This document shows positions 34,030 to 45,005 of a stretch of DNA of 64,000 bases, piece by piece; the first letter of the stretch is position 1, and every line of letters starts with the position of its first letter. This DNA is from Ryuthela nishihirai. Lineage: Eukaryota > Arthropoda > Arachnida > Araneae > Heptathelidae. A program made the translations under genes and the position numbers. The stretch is from positions 65,552,446 through 65,616,445 of the forward strand of contig JAWZYU010000013.1 of assembly GCA_038380435.1 (NCBI GenBank), written 5' to 3'. The notes under the pieces are model-generated. The model saw only the letters and a program-made list of their open reading frames with translations. It did no database searches and was not told the origin of the DNA.

Positions 34030-35955
34030 GAAAAAAGGAGCAAAAGAGGCATTATTATTTAAGTGTTAAAGTACTTGAGCTTATTTCAGAAAGAAAGAAC
34101 TGCAGGAATGTCTTTAATCAATACCCTACTAGTCCTAATAGAAAGCATTACAGAGAACTTAATAAACATGTAAAAGATCAGTTAGCTGCTGATAAGAATC
34201 TTTGGCTTGATGGTTTGGCTGACAAAGCCGAGGAAGCAGTTAGACAGCACAACAGCAGAGAGCTGTACCAGATAGTTAATGTTTTTTGTGGTAGAAAACG
34301 GACAGGCATACAAGGATTGAAGGATAAACAAGGTAAGATTATAGAAGGGGAGGATTCTGTCATGGCTAGGTGGGCTGAGCATTTCAGTGATGTTCTAAAC
34401 AATGTGGGTAGTTCTACTCCCATTGTTTGCAATGATGATAGATGTATTGGTGGCTTTAATGTTGGCCCTATAACACAATATGAAGTTATTTTGTCTGTTT
34501 CTAAACTTAAACTACATAAATCCCCAGGGGTAGATTAAATTATTACGGAAATGCTTAGATCTGGGAATATTTCGGTTACCACTTGGATGACTGAAATTCT
34601 GAATGTCTTTTATGATAAAGGCATGGTTCCTAAGGATTTTATCAGAGCTACTGTTATCCCTATTTTCAAAAAAGGTGATCACAGTTCTTGTGATAATTAT
34701 AGGGGTATCAGCCTACACTCTGTTCAAGGTAAAGTTCTTTCCATGATTGTGCTTAATAGAATTAAGAATCTGGTTGACAGGAAATTGCGTGATGAGCAAT
34801 GTGGATTTACAAGTGGTAGGTGATGTGTGGATCAGATATTTTCACTTCGGCAGATTCTTGAGAAATGTTTAGAGTTTCAGAAACCTTTGGTTGCTAGCTT
34901 TGTTGATTTCAAAAAGGTTTTCGACTCTGTTGATCGTCATAATTTGTGATTGATTGTGAGATCATATGGTATATCTGACCAGTTAGTTAACATAATGAAT
35001 GCTCTCTATAATAACACTGAGCCGTGTGTTAGAGTTGGTAAGGCTTGTAGCAATTGGTTTCGCATTACTTCTGGTGTTCGACAAGGGTGCATTTTGTCTC
35101 CTTTTCTCTTTAGGTTGGTTATTGATTATATTGTGCGAAATTCACTTCAAGGGAAAGATTTTGGCCTTAAATGGACTGGAGATACGAAAATGTCTGGTTT
35201 AGATTATGCTGATGATTTAGCCCTTTTGGCAAATGAGGTTTATGAGATGAACTCTTTCATTCGAGCTGTTGATGAGACTGGTAGTAGAGTAGGTTTGGTT
35301 ATAAACAGAGAGAAAACTAAAGTGATGAATATTGGTCAGGCAGGCTGTGATTCAGTTAATCTGAATGGTTGCAGTCTTGAGCAGGTGTCACAGTTTAATT
35401 ATCTTGGGAGCTATGTAACAGATACTGGTGATGTGCGGCATGAGATTAACTTACGAATAGGGATTGCTGCCGGGACTTTTAGGAATCTATGGAGAGTGTG
35501 AAGAAATAGGTATATACACCTAAAGACTAAAATTAGACTGTATAATAGTTTGGTCCTTTCTAAAGTTAATTATGGTAGTGAAACTTGGACACTTTGTAAA
35601 CAATATAACAGGAAATTAGATGCTTACGCAGTATCTTGGGCATTAGGTCCTTCAACTTTGTAACTAATGAGGTTAGGCAAAGAAGTTTGCAACCTCCTTT
35701 AAGCAGCATATTGTGCAAAGAGAGACTCCATAGGTTTGGTCATGTTGCCGGTATGGATAATTATAGATTAGCGAATAGGGTTATGAATAGTGTGCCTAAA
35801 GGCCTCAGAAATAGGGGGAGACCAAGGATGCGGTGGGCAGACAATGTCAAACAGGACCTTGTTAGAATTGGTGTGCAGTGGCCAGATGCAGTAGATGTAG
35901 CTCAGGATAGACTTGCTTGGAGAACTAAATTGCACGGTCTGGTTGGACCTCCGTA
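34030..35955 (+). pseudogene. RTE-like LINE RT and C-terminal domain, several stops
   Basis: 34215-34538 is the RT N-terminus (KLHKSPGVD then TAA). 34551-34823 has NYRGISLHSVQGKVL and EQCGFTSGR then TGA. Motif A FVDFKKVFDSVD is near 34895-34930, then a stop near 34946. 34950-35501 has SGVRQGCILSPFLF (motif B), YADDLALLA (35205-35216, intact) and GLVINREKTKVM, then TGA. After a frame change 35636-35956 gives the C-terminal domain (ERLHRFGHVAGM, GRPRMRWADNVKQD) ending VGPP. At least four in-frame stops and two frameshifts, yet all catalytic motifs survive, so it is a fairly young dead copy. Confidence 0.85.
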
Positions 35956-35966
35956 GCCCATGGCTG

Positions 35967-35968
35967 CT

Positions 35969-36010
<42 letters not shown>

Positions 36011-36035
36011 CGACGACGACGATGATGATATGACG

Positions 36036-36072
<37 letters not shown>

Positions 36073-36176
36073 TGATGACAACGACGATGATGATGATGAT
36101 GATGATGACGACGACGATGATGACAACGACGATGATGATGATGATGATGACGACGACGACGACGACTACGACTTCA
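35967..36176 (+). repeat. (GAT/GAC)n microsatellite tail of the RTE LINE
   Basis: About 210 bp of GAT and GAC triplets directly after the LINE end CCATGGCTGCTT. RTE-clade LINEs commonly end in short tandem repeats rather than poly-A. The poly-Asp and poly-Ser open frames here are artefacts. Confidence 0.9.
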
Positions 36177-36479
36177 GTGGAGTAACCACCTGTGCATAAT
36201 TTTCCACATATAGTACGCTTCGCAGCGGGCCGTACCGGTAAGAAATAAAATTTACTTTCACCATTGGTTATTTAACAAAATCAGTTAAGCTTCTAACAAA
36301 ATTAGTTAAGCTGCTGCTCGGTAGGAGTACTAGAATCGATTTTGTACAACACTGGGCTTATATGGAAGTTCTCTGTCTGTACTAGATGCTTAGTCAAGGT
36401 TCAAGGTTTTGTAAGCTTTGGTGAAATTAGCCTCCAATAAGGGGCTCCCTACACCAGTGAAAACAGTAGGGCGAGATAG

Positions 36480-39435
36480 CAGATGCAGAAGAAACTGCCT
36501 CTCAGTTATCGCTCGAAGGTAAAAAGAGTATTAACCGGGAGAAAAAAAAATAGGAAAACATTAGACCTTGTAGAAGAGTCCAATGTTCTGAAAGAGATCA
36601 GTGACCAGTCGGAAGTGCGTTCGTTACAGCTTCACATTTTGGTGATTACCAAGAAGGGAGGTGATAGAGTAGTGGGTGGTTTCGATAGCATGAAGCTCCT
36701 GGAACAAAGCTTTTTGTTTGGCATTATAGCGGGAGCAGTTGAGCAGAAAGTGGGATACAGTCTCAGATGTGCTGCAAGTGGTACAGTTTGGACTGTAAGC
36801 TCTGCCGAGTGTATGAAGCGTAAAGTTGCTGTAGATGACATCAACTCAGAGACGATGAAAGAGGGTCTCCTCAGATCTGCAGAGATTACCGAGGTTTGGA
36901 GCAGTGAGAGAAGGGTCAACCAGGTACCTGAATGAGGAACAGCTGCTGTCCTTCTGCCACTGGGCAGGACGATATTGGCTCATCAGTTGTGAGACAGAAC
37001 TCTTGCAGTCGTTGAGAGGTGGTAATTTGATATACACCTCCAATCCTCCAGTGCCTCCTTCATGGTGTGATCAGTGAGTTCATTGCCAGGCATCCCTACA
37101 TGGGAAGTGATCCACTGGAAATAAACCGTGAATCCGGCAGAAGTGACATTGGAGCAAGTCTCCATGATCTTCTGGATGAGGAAGGGGTTGCAGCACTTGG
37201 CTTTCTCGCTTCTGGAGAGCTTCCAAGGCTGACTTTGAGTCACAGAGGATGACAAAGTTGCCACTCTCGAGGCTGAGGATGAAGAGTACAGTTTCAAGGA
37301 TAGCATGAAGTTCTGCACAGGAGGAAATGAAATGCGGGAGACGAAAACCTCTGGCAATGTCCGTATTGGGGATAGCAAAGGCAGAGGCAGCATGTAGCCT
37401 CTCCCAGCCCACAGATCCGTCAACGTTGACATCAGTCATCTCTGATATCGTGCAGGAACATAAGAGGTGGAGAGAAGTCTGACGACTACTGGATCTGAGT
37501 CGCTATTTCAACCTAGAGAAGGGACAGTATCATTGATCATAAGATCACTGTTCCTCCAGGGTGGAAGATCAGGGAAGAGCGTATTGCCAGCAGTAGAGCT
37601 GGCAGGGACGGCTCGGTCGTAGAAGTCAGCAGCAGACATGGCAGAGTCCGGCCTGTCTTGCAACTTGCTGAGAAGCTCATGGTTAAAGTGGAAGGAATGG
37701 AGCCTCGAGAGATAACACAGTATATTTCTCTTCCGGTGCAGGTGGAAAGTCATGTCATCAACCTCTGCAATGACAGACGCATTTGATGTGTTAAAGCAGA
37801 GTCCAAGACAGAGGTGCAGAGATATAGTGTGTATAGTGGCCAACTTGCTCGGCAGTGGAGCAGAGGCATTGCTTAGGGGGATCATTGCTTAGTTGACGTG
37901 GGAGAGGATCAAGTGCCAGTACAAGACCAGGTTTTGCAGGAACTAGCCCAGTGGGTATCAGCAAAGACAGTATATTTCTCTGCGCTGTGCCAACCGTCTT
38001 ATGATGCTGGATGTGAGGTCCCCAGGACAGCCTGTTGTCCAGGACCACACCAAGGAACTTGTTTGAGACCTTGATGTGGTTTGGTCCAAGCATGAGGCCA
38101 GGGAAGGTGGGCGAAAGAAATCTCTTCGTGAGAACCATGGCCACATTCTTATTGGTGAAAAGAATGGGGCTTAGGTTATTGAAGAACTTGACGACCGTGG
38201 ACACAGCTAGTTTCATCTTGAGCTGAGCATAGGAGGGGGTCTTGGCTAAGGAACCAGAGGCAGATATCATCCGCATAGATGAAAATACCCACTCTATTCT
38301 CGAGTCGAGAGGGTAGGCCTGACAAGATGTTCAGTAACATCGGGCTGAGGACACCCCCTTGAGGTACTCCGTGACTGATAGCGTGGGAGCCACTGAGCGT
38401 GTTGCCCAGCTTCACTAGAACCGTCCTGTCAGAGAGGTGAATCAAGAACCAGTGGATGATATTGCCTCCGAGGCCAAGATCATGAAACCTGCAGAGAACA
38501 TCCGAGTGTGGAGCCACTGAGCGTGTTGCCCAGCTTCACTAGAACCGTCCTGTCAGAGAGGTGAATCAAGAACCAGTGGATGATATTGCCTCCGAGGCCA
38601 AGATCATGAAACCTGCAGAGAACATCCGAGTGTGGAGCCACTGAGCGTGTTGCCCAGCTTCACTAGAACCGTCCTGTCAGAGAGGTGAATCAAGAACCAG
38701 TGGATGATATTGCCTCCGAGGCCAAGATCATGAAACCTGCAGAGAACATCCGAGTGTGGAGCCACTGAGCGTGTTGCCCAGCTTCACTAGAACCGTCCTG
38801 TTAGAGAGGTGAATCAAGAACCAGTGGATGATATTGCCTCCGAGGCCAAGATCATGAAACCTGCAGAGAACATCCGAGTGGAACAGGGAGTCGAAAGCCT
38901 TCTAAATGTCGAAGACGACGACGACTGTAGTCTGTCCCTCAGACAGCGCCTGATCAGCAGTGGAGGTGAAGTTGATAAGATTATCAGACGTGCACCTCCC
39001 TTTGCGGAAACCCGAGAGGCTGTCAGGGAGAAGGCCCTTGAACTCTAGATACCATTCTAGGCGTCCAAGGAACAGTCTCTCTAAGATCTTGCAGAGGCAA
39101 GATGATAGAGCAATGGGCCTGTAAGAGGACAGCTTTGTGGCGGGTTTTCCCTGTTTCAAAATATGCACGATGTGTGTTGCCTTCCATGAATCAGGTACTG
39201 TGCAGGTGGTCCAGGAATGATTGAAGGCTTTAAGAAGCACAAGCAGAGCCTCAGGTGACTGGTTAGCTGATGTCGTCAGGGTCTGGGGCTGACGAGCGCT
39301 TCGAAGTCACAATTGCAAAGATGAGTTCCTTCAAGGTCAAAGGATCATTATAACGAGGCTGTCCCAGAGCAGGGCTGCTAAGCCTTATCCTGATCAGTCA
39401 CCAGTGGGGCAGGGAGGGAACCCCGCAGAATTGAT
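36480..39435 (-). pseudogene. I-type LINE: RT, RNase H, CCHC; decayed
   Basis: Read on the minus strand. LKELIFAIVTSKRSSAPDPD (about 39350-39285), then 39240-38902 with SSYRPIALSSCLCKILERL and SGFRKGRCTSDN. Motif A begins FDI at the end of that frame. 38517-38176 has HAISHGVPQGGVLSPML and IYADDICLW. 38276-37791 is the thumb (KVSNKFLGVVLDNRLSWGPH). 37439-37080 is RNase H (NVDGSVGW, SCAELHAIL, ILCDSKSALEAL), finishing ITSHVGMPGNELTD (about 37090-37050). A CCHC finger CTTCSTSETVSHFLLNC lies near 36790-36735. RNase H plus this finger fits the I superfamily. The endonuclease half is missing. Many frameshifts, and a 124-bp expansion inside the RT. Confidence 0.82.
38387..38882. repeat. Four tandem 124-bp copies inside LINE RT
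   Basis: Units start at 38387, 38511, 38635 and 38759 (GAGCCACTGAGCGTG) with almost no differences (one C-to-T in the fourth, GTTAGAGAGG). The unit is an RT coding segment between motifs A and B. 124 is not a multiple of three, so each extra copy shifts the frame. Near identity implies recent expansion or an assembly artefact. Confidence 0.95.
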
Positions 39436-39439
39436 AATT

Positions 39440-39640
39440 TGAAGATGGTCATCGCAGAACACATTCGGAATGTGGACCGTGCTGTGATGAATGTAGTCTT
39501 CAAGAACACAGTTCGGCGTGTCACTAAATGCCTGGAGACGCGCGAGATACTTTCAACATTTATTATAATTGTAAAGGTACGAATATCTCATTCCTTATTA
39601 GGCGCACAGACTTTTTGACCACCCCGTACTACTGAGTTAG
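39440..39640 (+). pseudogene. Mariner-type transposase C-terminus and right end
   Basis: Reads MVIAEHIRNVDRAVMNVV, then VRRVTKCLETRARYFQHLL: the closing pattern of mariner-like transposases (a Cys-containing helix then a YF/HFEHLL end). It is followed by a likely terminal repeat TTTTTGACCACCCCGTA near 39613. Abuts the LINE, so one truncates the other. Confidence 0.55.
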
Positions 39641-39900
39641 ATATCCTGCGGCTTTGTCCAAAGGAAGTTTACCCCTAAAATGTTCAATAAAGTGAAATAA
39701 CACACCATTTTTCTAAATATTTTTTCAGTGAGATCTTATATTTTAACTTCATGTATACTAAAAAGTTTCATACATTTTTTAGACACTTGTTATTTAGTAG
39801 AAATTAATCACACAGTACAAGTTCAGAACAATAGTTATATATTTTTAAAACGGAAAATATACATAATGGAGAAATAATATATTTATGTTTGCATCCACTC
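39641..39900. other. AT-rich spacer
   Basis: Nothing recognised. Confidence 0.5.
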
Positions 39901-39901
39901 G

Positions 39902-40262
39902 CCGTCCCGTGGCCGAGTGGTTAGCACGCTTGGCTACTGATCCGTCCCGTGGCCGAGTGGTTAGCACCCTTGGCTACTGATCCGTCCCGTGGCCGAGTGG
40001 TTAGCACGCTTGGCTACTGATCCGTCCCGTGGCCGAGTGGTTAGCACGCTTGGCTACTGATCCGTCCCGTGGCCGAGTGGTAAGCACGCTTGGCTACTGA
40101 TCTATGGGACCTGGGTCCGAGCCCCGGGTAAGGCATGGATGTATGTGTTGTTTTTCTGCTGAGATCCTGCCATCCTCTCAGATCTTTTACTTTGGCGTAT
40201 AAACTGACAGGCTCCTGTCAGACCTCTTTGGCAAGCAGCTGCTTGAGGGGGTATCCACATTA
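39902..40262 (+). mobile_element. SINE-B with five tandem A-box half-heads
   Basis: Five 40-bp units (39902, 39942, 39982, 40022, 40062) each carry CCGTCCCGTGGCCGAGTGG and CTTGGCTACTGAT, the first half of the tRNA-like head including the A box. Only the last continues into the B box region (GGGTCCGAGCCCC) and the normal SINE-B body. Confidence 0.93.
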
Positions 40263-40567
40263 CTGTTGTCGATCAGGCCTATTCATTTCTCCCCAGTTAA
40301 ATCCTTCTGGCGAAGGGTTAAAAGATGGGTCATCTGGGGGTGATTCAAAGAGATGTTTTCTGAAAAATAAAAACGTAAAAATGAGCACACAGTTATTATA
40401 TATAACACATAAATTTTATATTGCAGAGTAGTTAAAATTCGAAATCCAGAATTAAATTGATAATTATCCATATATACTGGCTGCAAGGACAGATTTTAAT
40501 TTTCAACCATTATTAGATTTCCCAAATATATACAGAAAAACTTAAAAAAAGATATGAGAAAAATTGG
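40263..40567. other. Nothing recognised
   Basis: AT-rich; a 67-codon minus frame at 40283-40486 has no motif. Confidence 0.45.
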
Positions 40568-41090
40568 GCTTTTTTTTTCTTTTGAAAAATTCTTTATTTA
40601 CGAAATTTAGAGTGTACATATTTTAAACATGGTGCAAAGCTATCAGCTTTTCTGCAGGAGATTGGAACTTTATTTGTACATAAAACACATCACAATTTAT
40701 AATCAAAATATAACATTTCACTAATTACAAACTATAAAACAGCCAATTATTAAAAAGATACAAATCGTTCACTTTTTATAAAGTTGGTTCATTCCTTTAC
40801 ATGTTCTTTGAACTTTTCCTTTAACTTATCAAAACTTTGAACACATATTTCTCCTGAAAGTATGTTAAAAGCAAGAAATTTTATGATCATTTGTACATTT
40901 TCCATAACTGTTTCTGATCTTTGGTAATTTATACTAATTGAGGCATTGCAGTTTCGTGTTTTTATTATCTTGTATTTCTTTTTTTATGTATGATCAAAAA
41001 AGTTATTTAAAATTAATGTGCCTTTATAGAGTTTTCTGTAAGGTTACAAGCTGAGCAAATGTAGTTTCTCCATTCATGTTTTAACTGATT
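40568..41090 (-). pseudogene. LINE 3' end, degenerate second copy
   Basis: On the minus strand: YKLPKIRNSYGKCTNDHKIS (compare YKLPNFRNNYGKHTSEYQVP at 3064-3399), then a 3'UTR with CCTGCAGAAAAGCTGATAGC and GCTTTGCACC, AATAAAGAATTTTT and a terminal A-run (T-run at 40569-40580 on the plus strand). The frame is broken by stops. Same family as 3064-3581. Confidence 0.65.
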
Positions 41091-41149
41091 ACACTCCTTT
41101 ATTGAAATAATAGCTTTTGCTATGACTTAGCTTTTCAATTTTTTAAATA

Positions 41150-42372
41150 CACACACCGGCCACTGAATTAGAAACCTTTATTCAACACCAAATTGGACCT
41201 CCGTTAGCCTGAATTACAACACGTATGTGGTTTGGCATCGATTCCACAAGGTGTTGGAGTGACTTTACATCTCCAGCATACCAGGTATTAAGCAGACAAT
41301 TCTTTAACTGGCTCAGATTTGATGGAAGAGGACTTTGCTCCCGGATCTGTTTTTCTAACATGTCCCCATGCATTCTCAATGGGGTTCAGATTCGGGCTTT
41401 GTGGTGGCCAGAGAAGATGTGGAAGTTGCTGTCCTGCTTGCTGAACACTTCTTGCACAATGGACAGTACATTGTCGTCCATGAAACAGATGTCACTTGCT
41501 GGATGAAAAGTCAACATTCCATGATGGCCTTGTTCGTCAACAGTGTTCATATAATCCTTGGAGAATACCTGACCTTCCAGCAATATCAGGGGACACGTTC
41601 CATCCAACAGAATATGCCCCACACCACGACACCATCTCCAGAACCTTGAGTTGTGTTTACAAGACAAGCTGGGTCCATTGCTTCATGGGGCTCCCACCAA
41701 ACTCTCTGCCTACCATCGGTACAGAACAAGGTGTACCACGACTTGTCACACCACGACTTTTTTCCAGTCTTCCAGTCACAGTGTTCCTGACAATACTGTA
41801 GACAAACTTTCCAGTTCTTCCCAGAAATCAGTAGTTTCCATACAGGCATGAAACTGCTAATACTTAAACAAACGATGATTTAATCCTCTTCAATTCCTGC
41901 ACATAGTTCGCTCAGATATGGGTTGAAAACAGCCTTCATTGAATGCTTCAGTCAATTGCTGCACAAATCCCGTTTCTCTGTACAAGTCTTCCCAGAAAAC
42001 AGCGATCTCGTTCCTGGCAGATTGTCGTCATGCCACACTTACGCTATCTTATTACTTATTTGCTCTTCAACAATTTTTTCACTAATTAAAGATCCACGGG
42101 ATCTCACCTTTGAGAAACCAGTCAGCTCTGCTGTTTTTAAAATCGTCACTCTTGCCAGACGAGCATCCACAATAAACCTTTTATCGAACCCGAAAGATCC
42201 TTTGTTTTTTCCCATTGTGATCAACACTACTGACAATTACTGACTAGCAGCAGTCTTAAATAGTTGCTTAGATCAATTGGTGATGCACGTGACACGTATT
42301 TTGCACATACACTACACAAATGACGTTTATGTACATCTGGATAAAGGTTTCTAATTCAGTGGCCAGTGTGTG
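41150..42372 (-). mobile_element. Tc1-like transposon, full length, decayed
   Basis: 1223 bp between TA dinucleotides. Ends CACACACCGGCCACTGAATT and, inverted, CACACACTGGCCACTGAATT; homology continues through AGAAACCTTTAT. The minus-strand transposase is in pieces: 42236-42039 is the DNA-binding start (KGSFGFDKRFIVDARLARVT); 41849-41586 has a first-Asp region (WCDKSWYTLF) and DGVVVWGIFCW; 41667-41386 has the second Asp (FMDDN); NPIENAW (third acidic residue) is in another frame near 41380; 41379-41182 ends VESMPNHIRVVIQANGG. Frame breaks make it inactive, but the ends look sound. Confidence 0.9.
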
Positions 42373-42655
42373 TATTTGTCAAATTTGTAGTTACGTGAAT
42401 TTTTATTCCTTAGGTTAAAATGGATTCACAAATTGATTTTTAGAACGTGATGCATGTGTTGGTATTTACAATGTATTAAGATTTTTGAATTTTCATTGCA
42501 TATAATTTCAATTTTTTTATGACACATCACAAGTGTTCATTCTATTTCAATGATCTATCTCTATAAATACGTGGGTAATTAATATTCAACCTTCTTTCTA
42601 TTAAAGGACAGGAGCATGCTATTCAATTAATATTTTTCTTCTTACACTTTATCAT
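42373..42655. other. AT-rich spacer
   Basis: Nothing recognised. Confidence 0.5.
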
Positions 42656-42659
42656 ATGC

Positions 42660-43041
42660 GGGGGGGGGGGGGGGGCTCAGTCGGTAGCGCGCCAGGTTCG
42701 TAATCTGTAGTTCCCAGGTTCCAGTCCCAGCTGGGTCAGCGTTGAGATTTATCTTCGCAAAATTCACGGTCAATAGGCGACACCGATGGGCTTGGAAATG
42801 CGCCGTCCGTTGGATGTGACGTTAAGCCGTTGCTCCGTGTGCGGAAGGGCCATACCCTGTGCACGTTAAAGAACACTCTGGATGGCCTTGGCGGGAGGCT
42901 ACCACCTGTCTCCAAACAGCTGTTCCACTGGGTCCCCTCCCCCAACCTTCGCTGAGCCTTCGGGGTCCTTGTGACCTGGCCATTTAGCCCATGGTTTGCA
43001 ATAAAATGCCGCTCAGAGGTAAAACAACCCAATCCAACCCT
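42660..43041 (+). mobile_element. SINE-A copy, with a G-run at its head
   Basis: Head with an expanded G-run, A box GGCTCAGTCGG, a mutated B box (GGTTCCAGTCC) and a full body and tail (AACAACCCAATCCAACC). Flanks share only TGCGG, so no firm TSD. Confidence 0.88.
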
Positions 43042-43161
43042 GCGGATATATGTAGTTTAAATTTAGAACTAGCGAAACTAACTTAAGACTATGATATTCT
43101 GGCCACATTAAGGCCATTAATGTATCTATCATCATTATAAAAAAATAGGAGTAGACAAACT

Positions 43162-43423
43162 CTGGGCCGGACTTTGACCTTCTGAAGCGCTAAGCTATTC
43201 AAATTTAAGGGGCACAAAAAATTCGAAAGTCGAAATATATTTTTAATTATTTTGATTAAGGGAAAACATTATTCTATCATTCCTAACAAAGGTTTGCACA
43301 ATAGATTAAATATTTAAAACAAATTTGTAATGTAGTAAAAGTTTAAACACATTTCTCTGAGGCCCCTCATATGGTCAGGCCCGAAGCTGTAGCTTAGTTA
43401 GCTTTTGCGTAAGTCCGGCCCTG
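43162..43423. mobile_element. Short inverted-repeat element (hAT-like ends)
   Basis: The left CTGGGCCGGACTT and the inverted right end CAGGGCCGGACTT pair. Interior AT-rich and non-coding, 262 bp. No clean target duplication. Confidence 0.55.
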
Positions 43424-43429
43424 CTTAAG

Positions 43430-43612
43430 GTTCCCAGATTCGAGTCTGCACTAAGATTTTCTCCTCTAAAAACCTGCTCATGATAAGGAAGAGGACACCG
43501 ATGGGTTGTAAAATGTCGCCATTCGTGAGATGTGGCTTAAACCAGTACTCAGGCGAGCTGTACTCTATGCATGTTAAATAACATTTGGTGTCTTCTAACA
43601 GCTGTCCATGAA
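43430..43612 (+). mobile_element. Old SINE-A fragment
   Basis: Starts at the B box region (GGTTCCCAGATTCGAGTC) and follows the body order (GGACACCGATGGG, ATGTTAAATAAC, AACAGCTGTCC) with heavy divergence. Confidence 0.6.
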
Positions 43613-43615
43613 ACC

Positions 43616-43667
43616 GGGGGGTGGCTCAGTCGGTAGCGCGCAAGGCTCGTAATCTGTAGTTCCCAGG
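43616..43667 (+). mobile_element. SINE-A head only
   Basis: GGTGGCTCAGTCGGTAGCGC through TAGTTCCCAGGT: just the first part of the tRNA-like head, fused to unrelated DNA. Confidence 0.75.
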
Positions 43668-43689
43668 TCCCATAGTTCAAAAAATTTTC

Positions 43690-44295
43690 TCAGAGTTATG
43701 ATTTTTTTCCAATTAATACATTTTTTGAAATACAAATTTTGAATTTGCTACCACAGGCACACTTCAGATGGTGCAGATAATAGCTTGCAAAAAAGCCCTA
43801 TGCTCCATTTCATCCGTTAATCATCTCTGATATCTGCTTACCTTTATGGAATTTTAAATTATTTTCAACTGTTATAGAGCACTTGTGGAAGATTCGAAGA
43901 GATCGAATCCTAATATTTGATCAATATCTCTCCAATCTAAAAAATAATTTTAAATTTACCTCTAAAGAGAAAAAAAGGTTTTTTTTTTAAAGTTGCCTGT
44001 TCGCACCTACAATGGGTCCAAATGCTCAACTCATTGTTGCCAACAGAAATATCGTTACACATTCCACCAAGAAAATTTCAGTTATCTAGCAGAGCTATAT
44101 CGTTTGCAACCTTCGCTTGAAATTCGGGAATTTTCGATTTTCCACCGTTAGAGGGTGCAATTAAAGTTTTCATGAGATTGGGAAAGTGCAAATCTTATAC
44201 TTCTTCATTACTTATTCAAAACAAAACCATTTTGAATTTATCTCTGTAAACAAAACATTTCGCTGTCTACAGAAGCATAGATAGACATAGACAGA
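43690..44295 (-). repeat. R280 repeat, inverted copy with leader
   Basis: On the minus strand it starts with a GTCTATGTCTATC-like leader and CTGTAGACA (near 44285-44265). It then shows the same unit order as at 60640-61930 (ACAGAGATAAATTC, CCCTCTAACGGTGGAAAA, GTTGCAAACGATATA, GTGGAATGTG, CAACAATGAG), followed by a second unit. Confidence 0.65.
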
Positions 44296-44392
44296 ATTTT
44301 GCGGAGATAAATCTCAACGCTGATTCAGCTGGGACTCGAACCTGGGAACTGACAGATTACGAGCCTGGCGCGCTACCGACTGAGCAACACCC
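44294..44392 (-). mobile_element. SINE-A head fragment
   Basis: Inverted head from GCGGAGATAAATCTC through the B box GGGACTCGAACC to the A box CCGACTGAGC; the body is missing. Abuts the R280 leader. Confidence 0.8.
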
Positions 44393-44802
44393 TGAACGAT
44401 TCTAAATCGTAGTAAAACTATCATTGTATTAAACGGAACTATATTATATTAATTTTTATTTTATTTCGCTACCGGATTTTAAATATTAGTATTGAATCTG
44501 TTATGAGTAAAATTAATCATAAATATAAATTCAAAGTAGTAATATTAAAGGGAGATGCAATTTCGCATTTTGCACTAAGTAACTAAAATAATTTCATTTT
44601 TAAATTTAATAGATGAAATCAAATTAATAACAGAGCGATAATATCCATTTCAATTCAAGCCTTCTTGTATTATAAGAAATAGTTGCTCTCAGACTCCATT
44701 AAAAACCACCAAACTATAAACCGCAGTCAGTATCAATTCAACTTTCCAAAAAATGTCTAAAGGATGTAAAAAAAAAAAACACATTTATATATATCTGGCT
44801 AT
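44393..44802. other. AT-rich, nothing recognised
   Basis: No coding frame or repeat recognised. Confidence 0.5.
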
Positions 44803-45005
44803 CACGAGGCCGAGTGGTTTGCGCGTTGGGCTACTGATCTAAGGGACCTAGGGTTCAAGCCCGGGTAAGGCATGGATGTATGTGTCGTTTTTCTGCTGAG
44901 GTCCTGCCATCCTCACAGTTCTTTCTATTATGGCATATAAACTGACAGGCTCCTGTCAGAGCGCTGTGGCAAGCAGCTGCTTGAGGGGGTATTTATTTTT
45001 ATTAT
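44803..45005 (+). mobile_element. SINE-B copy
   Basis: Head GGCCGAGTGG, altered B box (GGTTCAAGCCC), AAGGCATGGATG, both palindromes in the body, and a TATTTATTTTTATTATTT end. Confidence 0.88.

Larger units (their letters stand above)
31945..36266. mobile_element. hAT-like element split by an RTE LINE
   Basis: The left end CAGTGGTGAA (31945) and right end TTCACCATTG (ends 36266) are hAT-type inverted ends. Both flanks carry GTACCGGTAAGA-type motifs (near 32019 and 36231). The flanking 8-mers GTAATGCA and GTTATTTA match at 5 of 8. The interior between about 32270 and 36176 is the RTE-like LINE and its tail. Without it the element would be a few hundred bp, non-coding. Confidence 0.5.

Noticed and set aside
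35902..36185. Poly-Asp and poly-Ser proteins
   Set aside because: They read the (GAT/GAC)n tail of the LINE.
36483..36935. 150-codon plus-strand ORF
   Set aside because: Antisense of the I-type LINE 3' region, whose minus strand gives the CCHC finger in order after RNase H.
39902..40101. CRISPR-like array of 40-bp repeats
   Set aside because: The repeats are directly contiguous with no spacers, are the first half of a tRNA-like SINE head, and lie in a eukaryotic repeat landscape.
43162..43423. Confident assignment to hAT
   Set aside because: Ends pair well, but the flanking 8-mers do not match, so only an inverted-repeat element is claimed.
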